Positions 15,405 to 23,373 of a DNA stretch of 64,000 nt are shown in pieces. Both the position numbers and the translations under genes were made by a program. The stretch's first letter is position 1. Each line of letters starts with the position of its first letter. This DNA comes from Streptomyces sp. SID12501 (lineage in GTDB: Bacteria > Actinomycetota > Actinomycetes > Streptomycetales > Streptomycetaceae), in the NCBI RefSeq assembly GCF_010550245.1, contig NZ_JAAGLU010000020.1:62001-126000 (forward strand), given 5' to 3'. The notes under the pieces were generated by a model that was not told where the DNA came from, searched no databases, and saw only the letters and a list, made by a program, of their open reading frames with translations.

Positions 15405-17024
15405 TCAGGGGGTGGACAGCTCGAAGCGGGCGATGCGGACCGAGCCGCCGAGCGTCTGCGTGGCGTGGTTGAAGAGGGCGAAGCGGTAACCCATGAAGAA
15501 CTGCCAGCTGTTGCCCATGGTGAAAGCGGGCCCCAGCCGGACGAAGTCGACGCCGTCGGTGCTGTAGGAGAACGTCCCCGGGCGCGACGACCCGGGCCGG
15601 ATGTCGGCCGTGGCCCGCAACCAGACCCGGCCTCCGGAGACGCCGGCGCTCGCGGCCTCGTACCCCGTGCCGGTGGTGTTCCAACTGCCGTCCATGGTCA
15701 GCCCGTTGACCATCACCAGCCGGTTCGCACCGCCGTCGCGCCTGACGCCGATCCACGCGGAGGAGTCACGCAGGAGCGCGAGTCCGGCCCGGTCGCCGTC
15801 CCGCATCGCCGAGAAGTCGAGCTGGACTGTGGCGGTCGAGGTGGGGCCCTGGACGCGGTGGGTGAGGGTGTTGCGGGCCCAGTACAGGTCGTTGGTGACG
15901 GTCGCGGTCCGCAGGGTCAGGCCGTTGCCGACCGACCACTTGGTGTTGTCCGGGTTGTGGTTCCACTCCCACTTCGGCTTGAGCGTCGTACCGTCGAACG
16001 TGTCGACGCCCGTCATCGGGGCGACCTGCCGGGGCGGCGACGGGACGACGGGACTGGGATACGACGCGCCCCACCCGCCGTTGACGAGCTGCACGACGGG
16101 CCAGCCGTCCGAGGTCCAGGTGACCGGCGCCAGGACGGGGACCCGGCCGCCGGGGAAGGCGTCCACGAAGGCCAGGTAGTACCAGGCCCCGTTCTGCGTC
16201 TGCACGAGCCCGCCCTGGTGGGGGACACCGCCGCCGGAGAGCGGCCCGGGCAGGTCGAGGAGGACCTGACGCAGGGTGTACGGGCCGAAGGGGCCGCTCG
16301 TCGACTTCAGGATGTACTGGCCGTTGGCCGGGCGGGTCAGGAAGATGTAGTGGTTCCCGTTGATCCGGTAGAAGCGGGAGCCCTCCAGGGTGCCGATGCT
16401 CGACGGCGTGCTGAACACCTGCTGCGCCCGGACCTGTGTGCGGCCGTCCGCCGAGAGCTGGGCCACGCTGATGGTGCTGTTGCCGTACGCCACGTACAGG
16501 GTGTCGTCGGTGTCGACCAGCAGACCCGCGTCGTAGTAGGCCGTGTTGAGCGTCGTGAGCCGGCTCCAGGGACCCTCGACGCTGGTCGCGGTGTAGACGT
16601 AGGTGCGGGCGAAGTCGATCTGGCCGAGCCAGTAGAAGGTGCGGTTGCTCGGGCGGTAGGCGAGCGACGACGCCCAGATGCCGCGTACGTAACCGCGGGC
16701 GCCGTTCAGGTCGTACTTGGACCCGAAGTCCAGGACTGGCACGGAGTGGCCGGCGAACTCCCAGTTCACCAGGTCGTACGAGCGGAGGATCGGCGCCCCG
16801 GGGGAGTAGTGCATCGTCGACGCCGAGTAGTAGTACGTGTCACCGACACGGATGATGTCGATGTCCGCGAAGTCCTGCCAGAGCACGGGGTTCGCATACT
16901 GCGCGGCTGCCGGGACTGGCTGTGCGGCTGCGGCTGGTGTTCCGGGCAGGGCCGCTCCCACGACCAGGCCGGTCGCCGTGGTCAGCGTGTTCCGGCGCGT
17001 GCAGGATTGATGGAGCCATGACAT
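15405..17024 (-). CDS. Secreted GH43-family beta-xylosidase/arabinofuranosidase
   Basis: 539 residues. A twin-arginine signal (TRRNTL, Arg10-Arg11, then a hydrophobic stretch and an AAA-Q junction near 34-36) suggests Tat export. The five-bladed propeller is about 42-335, with the family's N-terminal Asp motif (VLWQDFADIDIIRVGDTYYYSAS), 'VRGIWASSLAYRP' and a catalytic-type Glu in TLEGSRFYRINGNHY. A C-terminal beta-sandwich (about 345-539, DFSAMRDGDRAGLALLRD...WIGVRR) is of the GH43 C2 type that shapes exo-acting beta-xylosidases. It would release xylose or arabinose from oligosaccharides produced by the neighbouring GH10-GH62 enzyme. AGGAG precedes ATG 17024. Confidence 0.9.
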   Translation of the reverse strand: MSWLHQSCTRRNTLTTATGLVVGAALPGTPAAAAQPVPAAAQYANPVLWQDFADIDIIRVGDTYYYSASTMHYSPGAPILRSYDLVNWEFAGHSVPVLDFGSKYDLNGARGYVRGIWASSLAYRPSNRTFYWLGQIDFARTYVYTATSVEGPWSRLTTLNTAYYDAGLLVDTDDTLYVAYGNSTISVAQLSADGRTQVRAQQVFSTPSSIGTLEGSRFYRINGNHYIFLTRPANGQYILKSTSGPFGPYTLRQVLLDLPGPLSGGGVPHQGGLVQTQNGAWYYLAFVDAFPGGRVPVLAPVTWTSDGWPVVQLVNGGWGASYPSPVVPSPPRQVAPMTGVDTFDGTTLKPKWEWNHNPDNTKWSVGNGLTLRTATVTNDLYWARNTLTHRVQGPTSTATVQLDFSAMRDGDRAGLALLRDSSAWIGVRRDGGANRLVMVNGLTMDGSWNTTGTGYEAASAGVSGGRVWLRATADIRPGSSRPGTFSYSTDGVDFVRLGPAFTMGNSWQFFMGYRFALFNHATQTLGGSVRIARFELSTP

Positions 17025-17096
17025 GTGAGCGCTCCTCTTGTCTGGGGGCTAAGAGGTGTGCGAAGTCGGGCGGTGGCGAGGAACTCGGCTCTCAGT

Positions 17097-17112
17097 GTTC
17101 GCTATATCGAAC
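17097..17112. promoter_or_regulatory. Palindrome GTTCG-N6-CGAAC in the GH43 leader
   Basis: Perfect 5-bp arms around CTATAT, located between the predicted transcription start and the GH43 ATG. Its position downstream of the -10 box suits a repressor operator. Confidence 0.5.
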
Positions 17113-17138
17113 GATGGCCGTGTCTTCGGGCATCTTGG

Positions 17139-17166
17139 ATACTAGAAGGCGCGCGGCGCGCGTCAA
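17139..17166 (-). promoter_or_regulatory. Sigma-70-like promoter for the GH43/GH10-GH62 operon
   Basis: On the minus strand TTGACG (17166-17161) and TAGTAT (17144-17139) are separated by 16 bases. The predicted start lies about 100 bases ahead of the GH43 ATG. Confidence 0.6.
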
Positions 17167-17194
17167 TACCCCTCGCATCATTCGCTTTTCATGT

Positions 17195-17206
17195 CGAAAG
17201 GTTTCG
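17195..17206. promoter_or_regulatory. CGAAAGGTTTCG palindrome, xylanase-type operator
   Basis: Perfect CGAAA/TTTCG palindrome, about 30 bases upstream of the -35 box and touching the stop codon of the amidohydrolase gene. CGAAA-N-TTTCG palindromes are known upstream of Streptomyces xylanase genes; here the spacer is two bases. A LacI-family regulator is the likely ligand (inference). Confidence 0.55.
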
Positions 17207-18109
17207 CTACTTGTTACCTGTGAGCAGCCGCCGCGGATTGGCGATACGGAAGGCGTACGCCGCCGCCCCGCCCAGACCGAATCCGGGGTGCAGCGGCGGC
17301 TGGGCGTAGGGCCGGTCCGAGCCCTGGACGACGGCGCCGGCGCCGAGGGCGCGGACGATCGCGTCGACGGCACGAGGGCCGTAGGACGACGTGTCGACGA
17401 AGACGCCCGGGTCCACGTTCCCCTCCGGGCCGCCGCCGCGGGCCGCGAAACGCTCCCCGTGCAGCGGGGCGAGCCCGGCCAGCAGGGCGAAGCACACGCG
17501 CAGGTGTGGATGGCGGGGCCGGCCGAAGGCGCGGAAGGCGAACCAGGCGGCGTGCATCTGCTGGACGTACGGGACCATCGCCGGCCACCACCCGGGACCC
17601 GCCGGCTCGCCTGCCGCCGGTCCCGGGTGGACGAACAGCGGCAGGTCGCGTTCTTCGAGCAGGTCGAGGAGTGGGGCGCACCGCGCGTAACCGGACGCGT
17701 CGGCAAGGGCGTTCGCCGGGAGCTGGAGGCCGGCGAACCCCCGGTCGAGGTCCTTGGCGGTCGCGTTCGCGTCGATCTCCCGGACGCAGGCTGCGGCCCA
17801 GGCGTCGAAAGGTTTCGGTAGCGCGGCCGATCCGTCGTGATACGCGTCCAGCAGAGGCCGGGCCTCGGCGGCGGGCAGCCACTCCACGCCGATCGGGGCG
17901 GACAGCGAGACGAGCACCCGGCCGAGGCCGTCGGCGGCGGCGAGTTCCGCACGGCCGGCTATGTCGTGGTCGGCGGGCGGGATCTCGTAGGGCGGCTCAC
18001 CGCGCAGGTACAGGGTCCAGCCGTCGAGGAACGGTGGTTCGCGGCGCGAGCGCAGGGCCGCCACCAGCGACGGGGTCCACAGATGCTGGTGCACGTCGAC
18101 GCTGGTCAT
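17207..18109 (-). CDS. Amidohydrolase-superfamily protein
   Basis: 300 residues, no signal peptide. Begins MTSVDVHQHLWTP with the HxH metal motif of the amidohydrolase/ACMSD-like TIM barrel. 'LPLFVHPGPAAG' gives a third metal-binding His, and 'GAVVQGSDRPYAQP' near the C-terminus gives the catalytic Asp. Members hydrolyse C-N bonds or decarboxylate small acids. Its ATG overlaps the stop of the ammonia-lyase-like gene by 4 bp, so it is the third gene of an operon: ornithine-cyclodeaminase-like, lyase-like, amidohydrolase. That context suggests it acts on a ring or amide formed after the lyase step. The substrate is unknown. Confidence 0.75.
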   Translation of the reverse strand: MTSVDVHQHLWTPSLVAALRSRREPPFLDGWTLYLRGEPPYEIPPADHDIAGRAELAAADGLGRVLVSLSAPIGVEWLPAAEARPLLDAYHDGSAALPKPFDAWAAACVREIDANATAKDLDRGFAGLQLPANALADASGYARCAPLLDLLEERDLPLFVHPGPAAGEPAGPGWWPAMVPYVQQMHAAWFAFRAFGRPRHPHLRVCFALLAGLAPLHGERFAARGGGPEGNVDPGVFVDTSSYGPRAVDAIVRALGAGAVVQGSDRPYAQPPLHPGFGLGGAAAYAFRIANPRRLLTGNK

Positions 18110-19692
18110 GACGTTCCTCCCGCCGGGGCTGACGATTCTTCCAGCAGCGCGCGCAGCGCGCCCCGGACGTCGTCGGACCCCAGGATGCCCTGACTCACCG
18201 CCTCCACGTCCACCCCGCAGGGCCGGTCGTCGTCGAGACGGGGCACGGCCGCCCGGATCGCCCGGTGCAGGAACCGGGGTCCACGCCCCAGGGTGGGCGG
18301 CGCCGCCAGGTCCACCGCCTGCGCGGCGACGACGGCCTCCACGGCGAGCAGCAGGCGCAGCCGGGCGAGGATCGTCGCCAGCCGCCGTGCTCCGAGGGAC
18401 GCGTTGGTCGAGTCGTCCTCGACGGCGTCCGCGCCGTGGCGGGGGTCGACGGACACCGGCGAGGCCAGCATGCGGATCTCGGCGACGAGAGCCTGCGCGG
18501 TCTTGGTCAGGGGCGCGAAGCCCGAGCGCTCCGGTCCGTACGGCGAGAGGTTCGCCGGCAGTCCGCTGACCGCGGGGTCGAGCAGTCGGCGCATGCGCTC
18601 GGCGGAGATCGACGCCGTCTGGGTCAGGGCCAGGGCAAGGGTGTCGAGGGCGAGGGCAAGCGCCGGGGTGTGGAAGTTGCCGGAGGAGAGGATCTCGCCG
18701 GTGTCGGGCAGTACCACCGGGTTGTCGCCGCAGCCGTTCAGCTCCGGATCCAGAGCGGCCCCGGCGAAGTCCAGGGCCGCGTACGCTGCGCCGTGCACCT
18801 GGGCCGCACAGCGCAGGCTGACGGGGTCCTGGACCCGCCGCGCGTTGCGCGGATCACCCAGCTCACCGCCGTCCAGCAGAGCGAGCAGCTCGCGCGCGGC
18901 GCGGGACTGGCCGGGGGCGGGGCGCAGGCCCAGTACGCGGGCGTCGAGCGGGCTCGTGTTCGCCCGGAAACCCTCGTAGGTGAGTGCCGTGACCGACTGG
19001 GCCAGGGCGAGGAGTGCGGCGGCCTCGTGCAGGACGAGCGCGCCCTGTCCGGCCGCCAGCGGGCTCGCGCTGCACAGCACATGCCCGTCCCTGGGGCCGA
19101 GTACGGCCGGCGCGAGACCGGCCCGTCGCAGAGCCGTGGCGCCGTCGAGCACCTCCCCGTCGAACTCGGCGCTGCCCTCACCGATGACGACCAGGCCGAC
19201 ATGCGCCAGCTGGCACAGGTCGGAGGCGCCGATCGACCCCACCTCGGGGATCACGGGATGCACCCGCGCGTTGAGCATCGCCACGAGCAGCCGCGCGATC
19301 TCCGGTCGCACCCCGCTGCCGCCGCCCGCGATGCCGTTCACCCGGGCGAGAACGGCGGCGCGGACGACGGGGACCGGAAGCGGATCACCGACCGCGTTCG
19401 CCCGTCCCCGAACCGTACGGACGCTGAACTCCTCCAGCTCGGCGCGCGGCAGGGCGTAGGAGGAGCGGGTGCCGAGTCCCGTCGTCAGTCCGTACGTCGG
19501 AACCTGGCGGTCGACGATGTCCTCGACGACGGCCCGCTCGCGCTCCAGTCGCGGCAACACCCCGTCCGTGAGGGCGACTTGGGCACCGTGGTGGGCGACG
19601 GCGACGACATCGTCGTAGGACAGACTCCGCCCGTCGACGAATACCTCGAAGACCTTTGCGATGCCGGTGTCCGTCATGCCGGTGTCCGTCAC
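18106..19692 (-). CDS. Aromatic amino-acid ammonia-lyase family protein with altered MIO site
   Basis: 528 residues, histidine/phenylalanine ammonia-lyase fold. Retained: PTYGLTTGLGTRSS (Tyr67), SGNFH (about 338-341) and a Glu-containing segment DAVEDDSTNASLG (Glu425). Changed at catalytic positions compared by eye with bacterial HutH: the GSVGASGDLAPLAH block reads GSIGASDLCQLAH, so the Gly of the Ala-Ser-Gly triad that cyclises to MIO is missing. The LLNGTQ Asn is Cys207 (VLCSAS), and the Tyr of QDxYSLRC is Val291 (QDPVSLRC). A normal HutH/PAL reaction is therefore doubtful. Ergothionase, a relative that expels trimethylamine, works without MIO, so a trimethylammonium substrate is an attractive alternative. 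GTG 19692 overlaps the upstream stop; ATG 19677 is an alternative. Confidence 0.8.
   Translation of the reverse strand: MTDTGMTDTGIAKVFEVFVDGRSLSYDDVVAVAHHGAQVALTDGVLPRLERERAVVEDIVDRQVPTYGLTTGLGTRSSYALPRAELEEFSVRTVRGRANAVGDPLPVPVVRAAVLARVNGIAGGGSGVRPEIARLLVAMLNARVHPVIPEVGSIGASDLCQLAHVGLVVIGEGSAEFDGEVLDGATALRRAGLAPAVLGPRDGHVLCSASPLAAGQGALVLHEAAALLALAQSVTALTYEGFRANTSPLDARVLGLRPAPGQSRAARELLALLDGGELGDPRNARRVQDPVSLRCAAQVHGAAYAALDFAGAALDPELNGCGDNPVVLPDTGEILSSGNFHTPALALALDTLALALTQTASISAERMRRLLDPAVSGLPANLSPYGPERSGFAPLTKTAQALVAEIRMLASPVSVDPRHGADAVEDDSTNASLGARRLATILARLRLLLAVEAVVAAQAVDLAAPPTLGRGPRFLHRAIRAAVPRLDDDRPCGVDVEAVSQGILGSDDVRGALRALLEESSAPAGGTS
19661..19690. repeat. Exact 15-bp tandem duplication at the lyase gene start
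   Basis: ATGCCGGTGTCCGTC occurs twice in a row. It adds five residues (TDTGM) and two possible start codons to the lyase-like protein. Probably a slippage event. Confidence 0.85.
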
Positions 19693-20690
19693 GAGAAGCG
19701 GAGTTTCTGGCCGAGGCCGCGCTCCTCGGCCTTTCTCAGCATGGCGGCGCCCAGCGCGATGTCGGAGAGGGACAGGCCCCGGTGCCAGAAGAGGTTCGTC
19801 TCCTCGGGGCTCTCCCGGCCGGGCCTGCGGCCCGCGACGATCTCGCCCAGTTCGCCGTGCAGATTGCTTATGTTGAGCCTGCCGGAGTCCACATGGGCGC
19901 GCAGGGCGCCGAACGGTCCGGCGTGTGCCTGGCCCCAGTCGTCGACGACGATCTTGTCCATGATGTCCGTGAGGCTCAGTTCGACCGCGCTGTTCGTTCC
20001 GTAGGGCACGACCAGGGCGCCCGGGGCGATCCACTCCGTCTTCAGGAGCGGCTCGGGACGTTCGAGGCGGGACGCCTCCACCACGATGTCCGCGCCCTCC
20101 ACGCAGCTCTGCCAGTCCTCCGTCACGACGACCGGCTTGCCGAGGTCCCGCTCCAGACGCTCGGCGAAGGCCTCGCGGCTCTCGGGGCGGCGCGAGTGGA
20201 CGCGAATCTCGGTCAGGTCGAAGAGCCGGTCGAGGAGACGGACGTTCCAGTACGACGTGGCGCGGGCGCCGATGTGGCCGAGCACTCTGGCGTCCGGACG
20301 GGCCAGGTGGCGTGCCCCGAGCGCGGTGAGCGCGCCGGTGCGCATCTCGGTGAGGGCGGTCGCGTCGACCACGGCCACCGGCATACCGGTGCGTGGATCG
20401 AAGAGGTTGAGCAGAGCCATCTCGGACGGCAGACCGGCCTTGTAGTTGCCGGCGAAGTCGCCCACGATCTTGACCCCGGCCAGCGAGAGCGGGGCGACAT
20501 AGCCGCGCAGCACGTTGAAGTGACCGTCGAACGCGGCGTCGGGCACGAGGTGGACGCGCGGTTCGATCACCGTCTCGCCCTGCCCCTGCGCGCGCAGCCC
20601 GTCCTCGACGGCGTCGAGGATCTCGGCGTCGGTCAGCTCCAGTTGTTCGATGTCCGCGCCGTTCAAAAAGGTGAACCAGACCGGTTTCAT
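19689..20690 (-). CDS. Ornithine cyclodeaminase/mu-crystallin family protein
   Basis: 333 residues. Family hallmarks: KIVGDFAGNYKAGLPSEMALLNLFDPRTGMPVAVVDATALTEMRTGALTALGARHLAR (substrate lobe, about 75-135), then a Rossmann loop LGHIGARATSYWNVRLL near 140. Members are NAD(P)-dependent cyclodeaminases, alanine dehydrogenases or imine reductases; the loop has GARATS where many have GxGxQA. First gene of the operon with the lyase-like and amidohydrolase genes, and divergent from a quaternary-amine ABC transporter. ATG 20690 follows GGGGAG by eight bases; ATG 20708 is the alternative. The exact reaction is unknown. Confidence 0.82.
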   Translation of the reverse strand: MKPVWFTFLNGADIEQLELTDAEILDAVEDGLRAQGQGETVIEPRVHLVPDAAFDGHFNVLRGYVAPLSLAGVKIVGDFAGNYKAGLPSEMALLNLFDPRTGMPVAVVDATALTEMRTGALTALGARHLARPDARVLGHIGARATSYWNVRLLDRLFDLTEIRVHSRRPESREAFAERLERDLGKPVVVTEDWQSCVEGADIVVEASRLERPEPLLKTEWIAPGALVVPYGTNSAVELSLTDIMDKIVVDDWGQAHAGPFGALRAHVDSGRLNISNLHGELGEIVAGRRPGRESPEETNLFWHRGLSLSDIALGAAMLRKAEERGLGQKLRFS

Positions 20691-20792
20691 GCCGGTGTCT
20701 CCCCACATTTCGGACGTCCTGGCCTGATTTCGTGTGATTGTAACGTGCCGTTTACAGCCGAGCATTGACGATTCATTCAGTCACGGATCACT

Positions 20793-20810
20793 CTGCATGA
20801 CTATATGCAG
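20793..20810. promoter_or_regulatory. Palindrome CTGCAT-N6-ATGCAG in the divergent catabolic/transport promoter
   Basis: Perfect 6-bp arms around GACTAT in the 137 bases between the two divergent operons, 18 bases before the TTG start of the ABC ATPase. A TTGACG at 20765-20770 could be a -35 element for the plus strand. The symmetry suits a GntR- or TetR-type dimer controlling both arms. No regulator gene is adjacent. Confidence 0.65.
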
Positions 20811-20827
20811 TCAGGTAAGGGGCAGCC

Positions 20828-21970
20828 TTGATCAGATTCGATGCAGTGAGCAAAAATTATCCAAACGGGACGACAGCGGTGGACGGACTGTCGCTGGAGT
20901 TGGCCGAGGGTGGCCTCACGGTCCTGGTCGGTCCCTCCGGCTGCGGCAAGACCACCACCCTGCGCATGGTCAACCGCATGGTGGAGCCCACGGCCGGAAC
21001 GGTGAGCCTGCGCGGCCAGGACATCCGGGAGGTCAACGCCCCCGAACTGCGCCGCGGTATCGGGTACGTGATCCAGCACGCGGGACTGTTCCCGCACCGC
21101 ACGATCCTCGACAACATCGCCACCGTTCCGCTGCTGCTCGGCTGGAGCCGGAAGAAGGCCCGCGCGCGGGCGGCGGAACTGCTGGAACTGGTGGGGCTGC
21201 CGAGCGAGATGGCCAAGCGCTATCCGAGCCAGCTCTCCGGCGGACAGCAGCAGCGCGTCGGGGTGGCCAGGGCGCTGGGCGCCGACCCGCCCGTACTGCT
21301 GATGGACGAGCCGTTCAGCGCGGTCGATCCCATCGTCCGGGCGGAACTGCAGGCGGAGTTCATCCGGCTCCAGAAGGAACTGCACAAGACGATCGTGTTC
21401 GTCACCCACGACATCGACGAGGCGATCAAACTCGGCGACAAGATCGCCGTGTTCCGCACCGGTGGCAAGCTGGCGCAGTTCGACACCCCCGAACAACTCC
21501 TCGCTCATCCCGCCGACGACTTCGTTGCCGACTTCGTGGGGCACGACCGGGGCATTCGCCGGCTGTCCTTCGTGAACGCGGCCGATGTGCCGCTGCGCGA
21601 CGGCCCGGTACTGCCGGCGACCTCGCCGGTGGCGTCGGCACGGTCCGGTGACGAGCCCTGGGTTCTGGTCGTCGACGACGGCCGACGGCCGCTCGGCTGG
21701 GCAGCGGTCGCCGACCTGCCGGACAGCGGCACCCTCGCGGACGTACCGCTGGCACCCCTCGGCCACACCTTCAGCCTCGTCGGCGACTCGGCACGGGCCG
21801 CCCTCGACTCGGCGCTCCTGTCGCCCGCCCGCCTCGCGGTGGGGGTGGACGCGCACGGTGCGGTGGTCGGAGTCGCGGACGCCCACGAACTGTCCGCGGG
21901 GACAGCCGACGCCGCCGTGACGGACGCCGGTGCCGCCCGCGCCGCCGGGGCGGACGGTGGGAAGCCATGA
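20828..21970 (+). CDS. Quaternary-amine (OpuC/ProV-type) ABC transporter ATP-binding protein
   Basis: 380 residues. Walker A GPSGCGKTT (37-45), Q-loop 'VIQHAGLFPH', signature LSGGQQQR, Walker B VLLMDEP, H-loop VTHDID. After the nucleotide-binding domain (about 1-240) comes a C-terminal CBS-like region, as in OpuCA/ProV proteins, where it senses ionic strength. Start TTG 20828 with AAGGGG; no ATG or GTG gives the full N-terminus. The first dozen codons are AT-rich (AAA AAT TAT), unlike the rest, which may ease initiation. The stop overlaps the next start by 4 bp. Powers import of glycine betaine-like compounds; substrate inferred. Confidence 0.9.
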   Translation: MIRFDAVSKNYPNGTTAVDGLSLELAEGGLTVLVGPSGCGKTTTLRMVNRMVEPTAGTVSLRGQDIREVNAPELRRGIGYVIQHAGLFPHRTILDNIATVPLLLGWSRKKARARAAELLELVGLPSEMAKRYPSQLSGGQQQRVGVARALGADPPVLLMDEPFSAVDPIVRAELQAEFIRLQKELHKTIVFVTHDIDEAIKLGDKIAVFRTGGKLAQFDTPEQLLAHPADDFVADFVGHDRGIRRLSFVNAADVPLRDGPVLPATSPVASARSGDEPWVLVVDDGRRPLGWAAVADLPDSGTLADVPLAPLGHTFSLVGDSARAALDSALLSPARLAVGVDAHGAVVGVADAHELSAGTADAAVTDAGAARAAGADGGKP

Positions 21971-22632
21971 GTGACGACGAACCGCTCATCCGGTGGCAGT
22001 GGATCGGCGATCACGCCGGTGAACTGGCCCACTACACCGGAATCCATCTGAGACTCGGTCTGCTGCCGGTGCTGTTCGGGCTGATCATCTCGGTACCGCT
22101 CGGCATCCTCTGCCACCGCTATCGCTGGCTGTACCCACCGGTGCTGACCGTGGCCAACATCCTTTACTCGATCCCGTCGCTGGCCCTGTTCATGATCTTC
22201 GTCCGGTACACGGGACTCACCGAACGCACGGTGATGATCCCGCTGACGATCTACACACTGTCGGTGCTGGTGCCCAACGTCGTGGACGGGCTGGCGTCGG
22301 TCCCCGAACCGGTCCGGCTCGCGGCCACCGCGATGGGGTTCGGCGCCATACGGCGTGTCGTCCAGGTCGAACTGCCGATCGCCGTACCCGTGGTCATCGC
22401 CGGCGTCCGTGTGGCGGCCGTGTCGTCCATCAGCCTGGTCGCGGTGGGACAACTGATCGGCCAGGGCGGACTCGGGTACTACATCACCCGTGGTCTCCAA
22501 CTCGACTTCCCGACGCCGATCATCACCGCGATCGCGCTGATCATGCTGCTCGCACTCGCCACCGACGCGACTCTGGTGCTCGCACAGCGGCTGCTGACCC
22601 CGTGGTCCCGGAACAAGGTGACGGCGCGATGA
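21967..22632 (+). CDS. Quaternary-amine ABC transporter permease (first)
   Basis: 221 residues with about six hydrophobic helices. The BPD_transp_1 segment ATAMGFGAIRRVVQVELPIAVPVVIAGVR (about 118-146) contacts the ATPase. YYPPV-type and LYSIPSLALFMIFV helices precede it, and the conserved 'GQLIGQGGLGYYITRGL' near 160 is typical of OpuCB/ProW proteins. It overlaps both neighbours by 4 bp (ATGA), so stoichiometric translation is expected. It forms the membrane channel with the second permease. Confidence 0.9.
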   Translation: MSDDEPLIRWQWIGDHAGELAHYTGIHLRLGLLPVLFGLIISVPLGILCHRYRWLYPPVLTVANILYSIPSLALFMIFVRYTGLTERTVMIPLTIYTLSVLVPNVVDGLASVPEPVRLAATAMGFGAIRRVVQVELPIAVPVVIAGVRVAAVSSISLVAVGQLIGQGGLGYYITRGLQLDFPTPIITAIALIMLLALATDATLVLAQRLLTPWSRNKVTAR

Positions 22633-23318
22633 ACGACTTCCTGAACCAGATGCGGCTCGTGGGGGACTGGCTGACGTCCTCGAAGCAGTGGCACGGCGAC
22701 GACGGCATCCCCCACAGGCTCCTCGAACACCTCACCTACAGCGGTCTGTCCCTGCTGTTCGCCGCCCTCATCGGGCTGACCCTCGGACTGCTCGTCGGAC
22801 ACACCGGCCGCGGTGCGTTCGCCGTGGCCACCGTGGTGAACCTGGCGCGGGCGATCCCCACCTTCGGTCTGGTGGTCCTCGTCGTCACCCTCGCGGGGCT
22901 CAGCACGACGCCCGTACTGGTCGCCCTGGTCGCGCTGGCGGTCCCGCCGATCCTCATCAACACCTTCGAGGGCGTCCGGGGTGTGGACCCCGCCACCAGG
23001 GACGCGGCGCGCGGGGTCGGTATGACCGAGTGGGAGGTCCTGGTACGGGTGGAGGTGCCGATGGCACTGCCCCTGATCCTCCTGGGCCTCAGGGTCGCCG
23101 CCATCCAGGTCGTGGCCACCGCGACCGTCGCGGCCTACCCCGGACTCGGGGGCCTCGGCCGGTTCATCGTCGACGGGCTCTCCCGTAACGACTACGAGCT
23201 GGTCATCGGCGGCTCGACCGTCGTCGTCGTACTGGCGCTTGTCGTCCAGGTCGCCTTCACCGCGCTGCGGCGCGCCATCGTCTCGCCGGGCCTTCGGGTC
23301 TCGCCGTCGAAGTCCTGA
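22629..23318 (+). CDS. Quaternary-amine ABC transporter permease (second)
   Basis: 229 residues, second ProW/OpuCD-type subunit. The sequence ARAIPTFGLVVLVVTLAG matches the 'SIPALAL' region of the family, and AARGVGMTEWEVLVRVEVPMALPLILLGLR is the EAA-like ATPase contact loop. 'TVAAYPGLGGLGRFIVDGL' follows. ATG 22629 overlaps the previous stop. With the first permease it gives a heterodimeric channel, as in OpuC rather than OpuA systems, where channel and binding protein may be fused. Confidence 0.9.
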   Translation: MNDFLNQMRLVGDWLTSSKQWHGDDGIPHRLLEHLTYSGLSLLFAALIGLTLGLLVGHTGRGAFAVATVVNLARAIPTFGLVVLVVTLAGLSTTPVLVALVALAVPPILINTFEGVRGVDPATRDAARGVGMTEWEVLVRVEVPMALPLILLGLRVAAIQVVATATVAAYPGLGGLGRFIVDGLSRNDYELVIGGSTVVVVLALVVQVAFTALRRAIVSPGLRVSPSKS

Positions 23319-23373
23319 GTCCTCCGAACCCTTGATTTTCCGAGCTTCCAGGCTCCGAGAAAGGAAACACCCC

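Noticed and set aside
13433..17021. Long plus-strand frames opposite the GH10-GH62 and GH43 genes
   Set aside because: They are shadows of the real genes; no ribosome-binding sites and no family resemblance.
18106..19692. Plain annotation as histidine ammonia-lyase HutH of the histidine utilisation pathway
   Set aside because: The MIO triad is incomplete, two catalytic positions differ, and no urocanase, imidazolonepropionase or formimidoylglutamate gene is nearby.
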